Made by a program: the position numbers and the translations under genes
NCBI GenBank assembly: GCA_009733575.1
Contig: ML769641.1
Span: 1-58,257 of the forward strand
DNA: 58,257 nt
Direction: 5' to 3'
From: Gymnopus androsaceus JB14
Taxonomy: Eukaryota; Basidiomycota; Agaricomycetes; Agaricales; Omphalotaceae
The notes under the pieces: generated by a model
Told to the model about the DNA's origin: nothing
Databases searched by the model: none
Seen by the model: only the letters and a program-made list of their open reading frames with translations
Part shown: in pieces, positions 44,931 to 55,706 of the stretch
Layout of the letters: each line of letters opens with the position of its first letter
Position numbering within the stretch: the first letter of the stretch is position 1

Positions 44931-46009
44931 AATGAAAGAGTCCTCACTAATAAAGATCTTATCTGAACTTAAAGCTTCAAGTTGAACAACAGTTGAACAT
45001 GCAAATGAGTTCTTGAAGGGAAGCACGCACTTGAGGTTGAACTTCAAAAGCATTGAAAATTGAAACTGAAATTTGAACTTGATGGAATATTGCATTGATT
45101 GCTTGAAGCTGGTCTGTAACTTGAAACAACTTGATGTGCTTGTCTTTTTTGAAGTTTGGCCAGTTGGTCATCTTTGTATATCAGAGTTTGACTTTGAGGG
45201 ACTGCTAAGATTTGATTGTGCCTTTTAAAGGCTTGAAAAATACTGAAGTAAGTCCTGAATCATTGAGGCCACGAAGAGGCTGGTTGACTTGAGGAAGGAA
45301 GGAAGGGGAAGGAGCAGAAGGAGCGTGAACGCGAATTGAACATAAGTCACGTGTAAAAAACATAAACGGCCCGGAGGATAGGTACTTGGAAGGTCTGACA
45401 GAGCTTTACGGAAACTTTTGATGAAGAGCTGCGGGATAGCTGCACAAGAGGTTCCCGGAACCGATTTATAGAGCCTTCCATGCAGCTTGGGACCAGAAGC
45501 TGTTAGGAACCTCTGGTGCAAATGGTGGTGTAGTTCATTAACTCAGTTTGAACTCAGTAATAATTCTTGACTGAGGCGCTTATAATTGACACTGATAAAT
45601 GAGTCATAAGAGATGGCTGGCAAAGGCCAAGACATCAGACATTTCTTGAAAAGGGTATTTCATATTCGCCACACTTCTGATGTCAGATCGCGGTCAGAGG
45701 CCAAAGCGCACTTGCGCTGGAGCACACGCCGATTAAGCATAACTGCGCCGCCGCTCTCTCCGCTCTCCTGCTTCCATGGCATCCAATGTTAGCGCCCCCT
45801 ATGCTATGTCTCCATCGTATGACCTACCATTCAACAAGCCCTAGAATGTACATTGCCACTGCAGGTACTTACCTTGCAGAGATGTCCAGAGGCTGCTTCA
45901 TAGGGATTCGGCAACAAGTACATTGGCAAAGATACACTAGAAGGATTTCTGCCTTTGTAATTCCAACTTGCAATCACCATGAGACATCGCATACGTATCA
46001 TTCATTCAT
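44931..46009. other. Interval downstream of the duplicated block
   Basis: No gene is seen. Short direct words (CTTGAAG/AACTTGA) repeat at 44960-45140. Bases 45770-46009 probably contain the 3' untranslated region of AOX copy 1 on the minus strand. Confidence 0.4.
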
Positions 46010-49000
46010 TCATATCTCTTTAGTAGAAACGCCCAAGTCTTCCGCGACGATGAGGAAAGCCTTTTCCCTAGACAAATCACAATGAATTTCAATCCTCATA
46101 GGCGGCTAAAGGCGTAAACATACCCAACAATAAGAGCAGTATTATAAGTGTTCGCGCCAACGTTGAGCGGTACGGTGCTTAGGTCTGTGAGTTGAGACAA
46201 GACATCAGTACTAGTATAAGAAATCGAAGGACAATGAACTCACCAGCCACTTTCAAATTCTCTACCCCGTACACATTCAGTCGAGGATCGACCACTCCGC
46301 CGGCGGCTCGAGGCTTCATCGCACATGTACCAAGCTATGAAAAAAAGACAAAGTTCAGAATTGCATCACAAGACTGGGACTGGCGTTCCCAAAGGCTTGC
46401 TTCGAAGCTACTCACCGAATGCCACGACGTTGACACTATACATACAAATCCAATGCAGTTCTTCAGCGAACAAAAATAAACAAAAGAAATGTGTTCTCAC
46501 CCGTAGCCCTATGGTGATCGTCAATAGCTTTATCATCCTCCGCCGAATATACGATATCCGGAGTGTCAATGTCAACGGGACCAGGCGCGCTAGGAGCAAC
46601 TGAGCTCGTGGTAGTTGTGGACGAAGGGAACTTCGGATGACCAGCAGGAATTTCCCCTCTGAACGACCTCATCCTTCGGGCGATCTCACGTCCTCGTTTA
46701 TAACACCACCGGAGGATAGCAACGTCTGTGGGGCTGTAAAATGAAGCATCAGCGGTCAAAAGAACGGGAGAAGGATAAGGAGGGGGGTAAAGAATACACA
46801 CTCTTCGAGGTACCCCGGATTAAACCTCAAAGGAGCCCAGGGATTCGTTCCGGAGGTGATATGAGTGTAGCCTATCGCGCGGGGGTACAGCTACAAGGAC
46901 AAGAATTTCAATCCACGACAATGGAGGCACAGATAGTATGAAACATACGGTACAGAATGGCATAGAAAACGTCTTTGAACCCGGTGGAGATGGTGCAGTA
47001 CTCAGATTCCTATATCACAATGACCGAAGTTGAATAAATTCATCCGAGCTAGCGACCTCGCAAATGTGAACTTACCCAGCAGCAGAACACAATAACGCAA
47101 CAGCCTTATCCGGTGCCCCAACGTAAAAGTCTTGCCAAATTTTCTTGAAAGACGGTCCAAGTTCTGCGAGTTCCTTGGGTGTAGGACGCATTTTGATCGC
47201 TGAGTCGATGGAACTTTATGAAAAGAGGTAAAGATGAGTATGAGTATGCCAGACGGGTAGAGCCCAGGTAATCGCGAATCGAGACGGATACTAGACTGTA
47301 ACTACATAATACTCACTTGTGCGCCAGAAGACCTGTTCCCTTCTCCGTCCATTCCGCGAGGTATGCTGTCATAGACAAAAACCACATTGCTTAGTATAAA
47401 TCAGTAGCGAGGGAGAAACCATACGTTTGATAGCCTCCTCGTCACCACCAAATATCCCGTCTAAGCAATCGGAATCCTCCGAGGAAAGGTATGGGGTTAC
47501 GCAGAGATTGTGGTCTGTGAAATCGGTGTTAGTCCGAGCAGGAAGAAAGGACAAGAAACACCGAAACGGATGGAAGAGGAACGAGCCAACGCATAAAGCA
47601 CTGAAAGAACAACGCGAATAGGCCGGGAAAGATGCAGAAACTAACCATTATAATTCTCTCCAACGCCCGGAAGATCAACCAATTGATCCACATGTGCTTT
47701 AGCGAGATGCTCTGCGGAGCCAATTCCTGACCTGTAATGCGAACGAATGAGAAACACAGCTGAAAAGAAAATCCTGACGCACCGCTCCAACATCGCAGGC
47801 GAACCGAACGCTCCGCCTGACAGGATCACTAGGCGGGACGCATACACCGTTTGAGGAGGCGTTTTCGCCTCGCCAAGGACGTTGAAGTCATCATGAGCAG
47901 CGTACGAGACGCCGACTGCACGGTTGTTTCTGGAGATACAAAATGCTGGAGTCTGAAAATCAGAAGAAGGAAGAAATTTGAACACATACTCGAACAAAAC
48001 CTTGACAACGCGTCGATTGGTTAGGATGTGCAGGTTCCGCTTGGATTCAGGATTGAGGTTGTAAATGAAATGATGTGCCGTGTCTGAGCGTTTTCCGGTA
48101 TGAGTGTCGATGTACTTGCGCCAAGGCTAAACGTGAAGCAGAAGAGCTTAACATTAGGCTGTCTTTAGTCGCGCGGATACCGACTCACCGAATAAACGTC
48201 AACCGTGTAAAAATCTTGAGCATCCAAAGTCGACTGCGTCGCGGTCTTTCGGTCCCGATCATATTGAGCTGCGACTTCTAGAAACTCCCTCCCGATATTC
48301 GTGTCCTGTCCTCCGTGAGAGACCTTGATGGGACCAGTGAACCCGTGCACGGAAGAGTCGCCGGAGGCGATTTGGTAGGTCTCGACCTGTGTAGGTGAGA
48401 GGGAGAGAGGAGGGGATAAGATGAGAGGATGGAGAATTTTAGTTGATGGACGTTGAAGAGTCGATCGATATGACAACACGTACCTTCCTCGCTAAAGGAA
48501 TAAGATCCTTCGACCCCCAACCAGAATTACCCACTTTTTCCCAATCATCGTAGTCTGAAGCAGCAGCACGAGTGTACACCATGACTATGAAATAGCCCAG
48601 TCAGTCTGAATCCTTCAAGGGACTGCACTCGACTCACAGTTAACCGCAGATCCTCCTCCCAAACAGCAGCCTGTTGGTACACGAATGGATCGTCCACCAA
48701 GGGCATCACTGGGTATGGAATCGTGGTGAGAGAAAACGTGTCCTTGCCCCAAGTTGTTTATATATCGACCGGGTTGGACGTGATTATGAAGATCTTCGGT
48801 GTGTGAGCCCGCTTCGATGATCTGAAAGGGTAGGATTCGCTTGAATGAAGAATACATAGCGGCAATAAGATCTCACCAGAATTTTCAACGATGGATCAGC
48901 TTGGGCAAGTCGACCAGCAATGATACAGGCAATTGTACCTCCTACGAAACGACAATGAGAATGAGAAAAAAAGCTCCAAAGTCAGACTCAGAGCCCATGC

Positions 49001-49044
49001 TTACCGCCAGCAAAGACAACATCGTAAGATTCGAGAAGAGACAT
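46010..49044 (-). CDS. AOX: Alcohol (methanol) oxidase, GMC family, copy 1
   Basis: A many-exon gene (introns of about 50-80 bp) whose exons splice in one frame to roughly 600-650 residues, the usual size of fungal alcohol oxidases. Exon 1 (49044-49005) and exon 2 (48941-48877) join into 'FAGGGTIACIIAGRLAQADP', the FAD-binding glycine motif. Further marks are 'GGRSIRVPTGCCLGGGSAVN' and 'LSGGAFGSPAMLERSGIG' (GMC signatures), 'DHNLCVTPYL', and 'SWHSLGTCAMKPR' with 'NVGANTYNTA', which supply the active-site His and Asn. The enzyme oxidises short primary alcohols, mainly methanol, to the aldehyde with O2, releasing H2O2. The C-terminus (...VSTKEI) is not a standard PTS1 signal. No frame break was found. 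It is divergently oriented to AOX copy 2 and paired with membrane-protein copy C. Confidence 0.9.
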
Positions 49045-50254
49045 TGTAAGAGTGGGTCTTTCATATCCACACTCGGGCTCTTTTATGTGGCCTAGAAGGC
49101 ATCCGATCAAGGTTAGTCTACTAATCAATCCACCTAAACATAGCAGCTGACGCAGCAGAGCATTCCCAAGGCTTGCAAAGCAATATTTCCGCCGAGAACA
49201 TTGATCGTTTTTCGTAGATGACCTGAAAGAACGGAGTCGGTAACCGCCACAGAGTTGAATCTTGGGCTGGACGGTTTGAGCTCAAATACTAAGCGCCGCC
49301 GTTGTTCCAACAAGCGCTCATCACCTCTTCGGCTTCACTCGGGCTTCACTTCAAATCACACTACGGCGTACGCCTCCCCGCAGAGTCCAGGCAAATCCCG
49401 TTATCTCCACCTCACTTCCTCCAACCTTTCCTTCCATCTTAGTATGAGTCGAGTCTCCATGAGCTCCAACCCGGCGCTTGCGACTTAGTTGGTCACCGTT
49501 GCCGCAGTTGACGACGTGCTCAGTGGATTCGTGGTTTTCCATAGACGTACGACGAAAAGCGATTATCAATTACGACGGCAGGCTTAACCTGCGTCCTCAC
49601 AGAGCTTATCTGCTTAACCACTTGGCTATAGCGCCTGTACAGTGTGTGGCAGTTTACAGTCTTGCTTTGTCTTAATTATTGTATCTGATTCTGTCAATAT
49701 CGTTACTCTTTCCTCTTCTTTCCTTCACCACCACGACGCTGTGACCTGACTACGGCCTCGATGGCAGTTCACAGAGGCTCTTGTTCACAAAATTAATCTT
49801 AGACCGTCTCTCATCTTCTTTTTCGACACCAGACTCAGCGCAAAAGTCAACGCACGACGCGTCAAGCGTGGACGGAGCTTCTAGCCAGATAGACTCGCAG
49901 GCGTTCGTCAAATCATGCGAATAAGGTAAATTTGAACAGGCCCACTGCCACTGAGCTACAGTAACATTGGTTTCACGTCTTTCTTCCGAATGACTCAATC
50001 CTCCTGCTCATTCGATGCAGTGATGCTAGCTAGGCACAGGCAACATTGAGAAAGACCATTCCTTGAAGATAATTCTCCCTCCCACCAATCAACGAGTAAT
50101 TACCGGAACAATGAAGCTAATGAAAGTTAGGCCCCGATGCCTAGTTGAGAGGATGTGCGTTTCTAATCCAATCCTCATATCGATCAAGTTATATACTAAT
50201 TGTTCTAGTTTACTATATACGAGTCTATAGCAATCATCAATCAACCCTCGTAAC
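49045..50254. other. Interval upstream of AOX copy 1
   Basis: Holds the promoter of AOX copy 1 (minus strand). Two tRNA-like fragments lie on the minus strand at about 49563-49635 and 49925-49958; see findings. No protein gene is supported. Confidence 0.4.
49563..49635 (-). other. tRNA-like relic (A-box plus T-arm)
   Basis: On the minus strand GGCGCTATAGCCAAGTGGTT contains a good pol III A-box (TAGCCAAGTGG). About 30 nt later GCAGGTTAAGCCTGC looks like a T-arm with a shortened loop. The 3' acceptor strand does not pair with the 5' end, so it is not a working tRNA. Confidence 0.25.
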
Positions 50255-51160
50255 TATCCCTGGGTAATAAAACGCGCCCTTCCTTACTCTTTCTTCTGTG
50301 ACGCGGTATAATCTGCTATACGTTCTAAGCGAAATCCTCTTTCAAGACAAGCATACCTCATCCCTCCTCTATTCCATCAGGTCTGCGAAAAGAAAAGAAG
50401 GACCCCAAACTCTGCGTCCGAATTGCCTTCATCATCAAACGGCGTACAGCCTTTCTTGTCCCTAAATCCAAGACCATAGCCAATCGACTATACTGTAGAG
50501 AAGAGATCGGGAGCGTGGAACGTTGAACTTCCATTCAACTCAAGGCTTGACTCTCATTTTAATCTCTTCATTTTAAATCTGACTAATACTTATTTTTCCT
50601 GGAATCAACTCTTCTTGCCTTCATGTTATCATAATCAACGGTCACCGGAGGCCCCCAGAAGCTCCCCCAGACCCCCGCCCGGCCAGGTGGGCTTCATTTA
50701 CGCTAGCATTTCGGCCTCATTTACGCTGATTTGGACAAGGACCATGATGTATAATACACCAAAAATCTTAAATTTTTCAGTGCGCGCTGCCCCGCGCGTT
50801 TTTCAGGGGGTTCTAAACAGTCTCTGGTACACTGGAGTTTCGAATGATCATTTTTTTTGTATTTCTTGCCGTGATTTCTAGCCATGAGGTATGCTTATCT
50901 CTAAAATGCTGTGAGCTTTGAGGCCTATTTTATGCTAATTCAGGCGGTATGTTTCAGCACTTAAGATCGGGAGCCAAGCGAGGTTCTCCCGTCTCTTTGA
51001 ATGGGTGCTGTTGGATATGATGCCAGATGATCATGATACATCACTGTACAAGAACGAATTCGACCAGAATATATATATATATAAATTCACAGAAGCAGCG
51101 TACAGACACTCTCTTCTCGACTTCAAGATCTTCTTTGCCAGCTTCCTTTGGCAGGTCACC
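50255..51160 (+). repeat. Upstream segment of copy C, homologous to 7985-8599
   Basis: Collinear with the promoter region of gene A but with an additional 298 bp inserted (50649-50946). The final 170 bp (GGGAGCCAAGCGA..., TTCACAGAAGCAGCGTACAG) are the conserved core promoter seen before all three membrane-protein copies. Confidence 0.75.
50649..50946. mobile_element. 298-bp insertion in the copy C promoter
   Basis: Gene A reads GTCACCGG|TATACGTTTCAAC. The equivalent in C is GTCACCGG, then 298 bp, then TATGTTTCAGCAC. CGG is present at both edges (50646-50648 and 50944-50946), a possible 3-bp target duplication. The insert starts GC-rich (CTCCCCCAGACCCCC, also in the GC-rich block at 26225-26376) and carries two TCATTTACGCT words. 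It has no terminal inverted repeats and no gene. Confidence 0.55.
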
Positions 51161-52412
51161 ATGCCTTTGCCATTTTTTATTCTCGCCTTCTGGATTGGTA
51201 AGCTCGACTTTCCGCGGTAGACTAGTATACTCAGCTAATGACTCTTCCGTTACTGGGATATTGTCTTAGGGCTTGCTTCTTGTCAAAGCAGCATTACCCT
51301 CTGGGAGTTTGGGGCGAACCGTTTGCTAACAGGGAAGGTAACCCTCCCAATGCTTCCTGTGGGAGTAGCAACCGACGCGATTGCAACGACATACCTCTAT
51401 GAGATTGCGGAATCTGTGGTGACTACGACGGCTAATGGAGCTGTAGTAACTTTGCCTATACAGCCAGGCGAGTGTCCTTACTGTCCGCTCACTGGTTAGT
51501 ACTCAAATTTCACTACTTCATAGCCACGCGTACAATCGTCGCTTCCGCGTCTGGATGGGTTGAGAATTTTGTTAGTGACACAATTCAGTGTAATTTTATC
51601 AACGCGACAGTGGGTGAATGTTCCGACACGGCTTCTACTTCCTTTGGCAAGCCCACTCCTATTGCGGTCGCAATTGCAGCCTCTGCTACATCAAGCTCCG
51701 TGACGCTTTTCCAAACAGTCACTAGCATGCCGACACAGACCTCAGTCGGTGCCCCTATCATCACATCGACAGCTGTCGCGTCTGCCACTTCCATTCCAAC
51801 ACTTCCCAGAGTTCCCGGAGACCGTCAGTGGGAGCAATTGTGGGCGGTGCAATTGCGGGTATCCTAGTCCTTTGTGCTCTTCTGATCTTGATGGTATGGC
51901 TACTTCGACGAAAACGGCAATCACATCAAGAATCAGTGGATTTTGAGACACCCAGTGCACCGGTCGAGCATGCACGGTAAGGCTGGGAATATTATTATCC
52001 TAGCCAAGCAGGTGCTTAACCGACTTCTTGCAGTGAACTTACTTTCCAGAATTTGGCCCCGCTTCGTTCAACTGATTCAGAACAAATATCTAGTGCTCCA
52101 TATATAAGTTCCCTGGCAGAGGTAAGCCCTATTATGTAGCTGTATCCGTCAACCTTTAACTTTCATTCGAATTCTCTATAGACGACAAGTGACGATAGTG
52201 AGAGACCACTACAGCCGCAAAGTTGGAAAGGTAGACTTGCGCGAGAAGAACATCTGCAGGCTCTGTCAATAAGCACACCGTCACTACAGGATGATAATAG
52301 CCATTATAATGAACAAGTTGTAGCTCCGCAGGTGGCAGATAGGATGGTTGATATTTTGGAGAGATTGAGGAGGTTAGAGGAGCAAGGCGAACCTCCACCA
52401 AACTATGGGTAG
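51161..52412 (+). pseudogene. Membrane-protein family, copy C (single frameshift)
   Basis: Same exon plan as gene A: 51161-51197, 51270-51467, 51524-51976, 52034-52121, 52182-52412. The signal peptide, ectodomain, transmembrane segment, RRKRQS stop-transfer and the C-terminal PPPNYG are all recognisable. One base is missing near 51797-51802 (CCAACACTT against CCAAACGCTT in A), which throws the stalk out of frame and meets a stop just inside the membrane segment. Everything after that is open in the shifted frame, so decay is recent or the missing base is a sequence error. Intron 2 has a GC donor (GGCGAGTG). Confidence 0.8.
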
Positions 52413-53023
52413 TATTAGTGCTGGGGTAGCTAATTTAAAGACATGGACATCTATGTACGAGCTCCGGGGACAATTTAAACACTGCTGGCGGCGGACTCTA
52501 CTAGACTCTACCTCTTTTACAGTCACGTCCCACACTTTACTGACGCTGCGCGCTCACCGGTCCCTAGTAAAGTCAATGTAGATTTTCTTCGTTTGAATGC
52601 CTGTTCACGACTCATACATTTCATATCAGCTGTTGAAATGACGAGCCTTATCTGGCAAGTAAGGATCTGAAAAGGTTCTTGAAGAGTTAGGTTCGATGGC
52701 TGCATACTCTCAGCCATTGGACAGTTCCTTTCACTGCATTTGCCCCTAACACCAGGAATCATAGCTTACAAGCTGTGGACATAATCGTGTTTACCTCGAA
52801 AGTCTTGACAGCCGTATCCAGGCTCCAGGCCAAGGAATACGTATGAGACATTACCTCCGTCGTGGTAAACGACGGAGGTCCTTATTTGGGAATATTGGCG
52901 CTCAAAATTGCCACGTAGTATGTCCATCAAAAATATTCCGACGGTGTCATAAAATGACTCTCATGGTTTTGGCACCGCAACGTCTCTCTCTCTTGCACTT
53001 CCAGGACTTAGAAATCATATCGG
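52413..53023. other. Intergenic, with a hairpin
   Basis: Holds a perfect 10-bp hairpin (ACCTCCGTCG...CGACGGAGGT at 52853-52862 and 52870-52879). Promoter of the F-box gene probably lies at the right end. No other gene is seen. Confidence 0.4.
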
Positions 53024-54495
53024 ATGGAAACAGCTCGGTTTGATATGTATGTAAGCTTCATGTCTTTGCTCAACGTACTATACTAACTTTTGTCACTACC
53101 TTCCTTCCAGCTCACCCAATGCCTTAAGCTTGAGTACATCTCGGAATCTGCTACTGTCATTTGCTCCTGAGCTACTGGCACTCATATTCTCGCACTGCAA
53201 CTCAAACACCATCACTTCCTCCTTCACGTTCACTCAGGTCTGCTCGCGCTGGAGATCTATTGCCCATTCGTCACCAGTACTTTGGACTAACCTCTTAATT
53301 GAGCTTTCGCCTACGCTCCAAACTGAAGCGGATGCATCGAAGTATGAAGAAGCAATAACCGAATGGATAATGCGTAGCTCCACTCTTGGTATAACTCTAG
53401 AAGTTGCGGAGCCTTCTTCCAGCTGCAAGTATTACCCCCCTACGACGACTCAGCTGGACCTTTATACGAATCTTTACCAAAATATCATCACTGATTTTTC
53501 AAATAAATGGAGAGCCTTGTTGCTCCCGTATACTCAGTATCCGAAGGATCATGACTTCGTTGCTGGTATTGCTGGTCTACTAGAAGGACTGAGTCTACCA
53601 GCACTTGAAGAGCTCAGGCTGTGTGTTGGGGCCAATTCTTCCTCGCAAATCTCGCTTCACTGCAATGCTCCACGGCTGTATAAGCTAGCTCTCAATCTCC
53701 CCAAAATCCTCCCGTTGCTTGCTTGCATAGGCTCATATCCTGGAACAATTAGCGACCTGGTGCTATCTTCTAGCCCCCAAACAGGTTTATCCCGTGATTT
53801 CATCGGAGAGCTACTTGAGCTCGGTCAATTGCAGCATTTGACACATCTGGAGATAGACAGGCTTACATGGTATGGCCCAGTCGCTGCCTTGCCTCCAGCC
53901 TCCCTTCCCAACTTGCTCAAATTTTCGCTCTGTGGATCAATTTCCGGCATGGAAAGACTCCTCGATGCGCTCACACTTCCCTCGCTCCGGAGCCTCAGTC
54001 TGTCCCTCGAGTTATTTAGGCTTATTGGCCCTGGATCCGAACGTGGGTCCTGCGTTACTTCAGCTCCAGGAAAGATCACATTTTCCACTTTCGAAGCTCA
54101 GCCTGACGAATCTGTTGGAAGAAAGATTCATGGTGCAGGCGATTACTTTGGATGATTTATTCTTCTTCCTGTCCACCGTCGACACAATCAGTGAATTGCA
54201 CATCATTGCACATGGGAATACAGATACTTGTCGTCTCATGGAACTTCTTTCCTATGATGAATGCAAACCAGAAAGGCAGATTTTACCACATCTGAAGATC
54301 TTTGCTGCACAGGGGTTGCATGATGACACGAAGGATACGAGCTGCAGTTACTTTGTGGACTTTCTTGCCTCGCGTTGGTGGAAGGATTATGATTCGAAGC
54401 GAAGACCATCTGCGGCGACGAGATTGAAGGGATTTAGGCTTAGCGGTTGTAATATTGGTGATAAAACTCAAGCATACCTTGGGTTGTGTATTTAA
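53024..54495 (+). pseudogene. F-box protein with one frameshift
   Basis: Exon 1 (53024-53046) encodes MetGluThrAlaArgPheAsp and part of Ile, then an intron (53047-53110, GT..AG) leads into a long exon. That exon opens with an F-box: 'FAPELLALIFSHC', 'SSFTFTQVCSRWRSIAHSSPVLWTNLLIEL'. Leucine-rich repeat-like segments follow to about residue 300. The first frame ends at 54155, but from about 54020 the homologous-looking continuation ('LLALDPNVGPALLQLQERSHF', 'LSGCNIGDKTQAYLGLCI') is in the next frame and ends at 54495. One extra base around 54010-54035 would explain this. No plausible intron bridges the two frames. F-box proteins recruit substrates to SCF ubiquitin ligases, and agaricomycetes carry very many. 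It could be functional if the indel is a sequence error. Confidence 0.65.
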
Positions 54496-55706
54496 AAGTC
54501 TTTCTTTGTCGGCAATGGCCATTTTTTATTTAATAATGCTCTGTGTAATGCAGCCAGTCCCCTATAGACTGCAAAGGGAGCTTCAAAGGCTTACTGGGTG
54601 TACTAACGTGTAACTGTTTTCGGTCTTGTACGCCGTAATGATGAGTCGGAATGATACAGACAAAGCGAAAGCGACCTCCCGCAAACATAGGGGGGGTATC
54701 AAGCTGAATACAAAAGTTTACTATGAGGGATCTGGGAAACCTGAATTTAAGACTTAAATTCAGGTTTCCAGATCCCTCATAGTAAAGTGGAGGAACGCGT
54801 TCCTCCTTGAGTTGCAGGGATGACCCACAATTCCTGTGCAGCCTGCTGAGATGATTGTTACTGGACCAATACAATGGAGCAAAGAGTCGCTTTAGATTTG
54901 AAAATGAGAGCCTTCGATGGCACAATTGATGTGCACTATCTCGTGTAACTGTTACAGAGGTATGACTGGAAAAGCCAATAGTACAGTTGTTAACGATAGC
55001 AGAGAGATGAAACCTTCAGGACCTTCTCGATTCAATATGTTTAAGGCTTTCAAAAGAGATTGAAGCCATATGCAGTCTGTAAACTACACTAGAGGAATAT
55101 CAAGTGTATAATCGACTTGTCTATGCAGATAAATACTGACCAATTAACCATACCTTGTTCAACGTCGAAATCCGGCACTCAAATTGGCCTCTTCGTTTTC
55201 TGGTACACTCCTAGTGCAGGCAGATTTAAAAGACGTGCATATAATGTTAGAGTTATTAATATGGTCCTGGGTCCAACGAATCTCGAGATTCAACGCTTTG
55301 ATAGGCGCCTGTTTGAACAGTGACGGGCGCCTCGTACTTTGCGTTCAGACTATCGTGGCTCGCGTCGAGCCACCCTCGAACTTTATTGAACTTGACTAAT
55401 CTGCATTCTAGATCCTACTAGTACTATATCTCCCGAACAATGACTTTCAACGTTGTTGGATATGGAATGTTGTGGTCCGAGTAACCGGCTTCCAAGCTCT
55501 TCTTTCCAGTCATTTGCGAAGATTCAATGATGAAGGCTTGCAGGAAGCGATTTCAGCGGAACATTGGACGTTCTTCGGAGTTTGGGAACCGTCCAGCAGC
55601 TGTTCCTGGCGTCAGCTGCTACGGCGGTTAGGACTAACGTAGTTCCGATGCTCTATAGGCCGCTATAAAACCATGAATTCCGATAGCGAAAGAGCCACGC
55701 TTTTCA
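54496..55706. other. Intergenic, with perfect palindromes
   Basis: No gene. A near-perfect 70-bp palindrome (54717-54786) is followed directly by an 18-bp perfect one (54789-54806, GGAGGAACGCGTTCCTCC). The region before 55707 is presumably the AOX copy 2 promoter. Confidence 0.5.
54717..54786. repeat. 70-bp near-perfect inverted repeat
   Basis: TTTACTATGAGGGATCTGGG, running on to AATTTAAG, is followed almost at once by its complement (CTTAAATT...CCCTCATAGTAAA), with one unpaired base in the stem. It could act as a transcription-end hairpin for the F-box gene or be a foldback remnant. Neither is shown. Confidence 0.7.
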
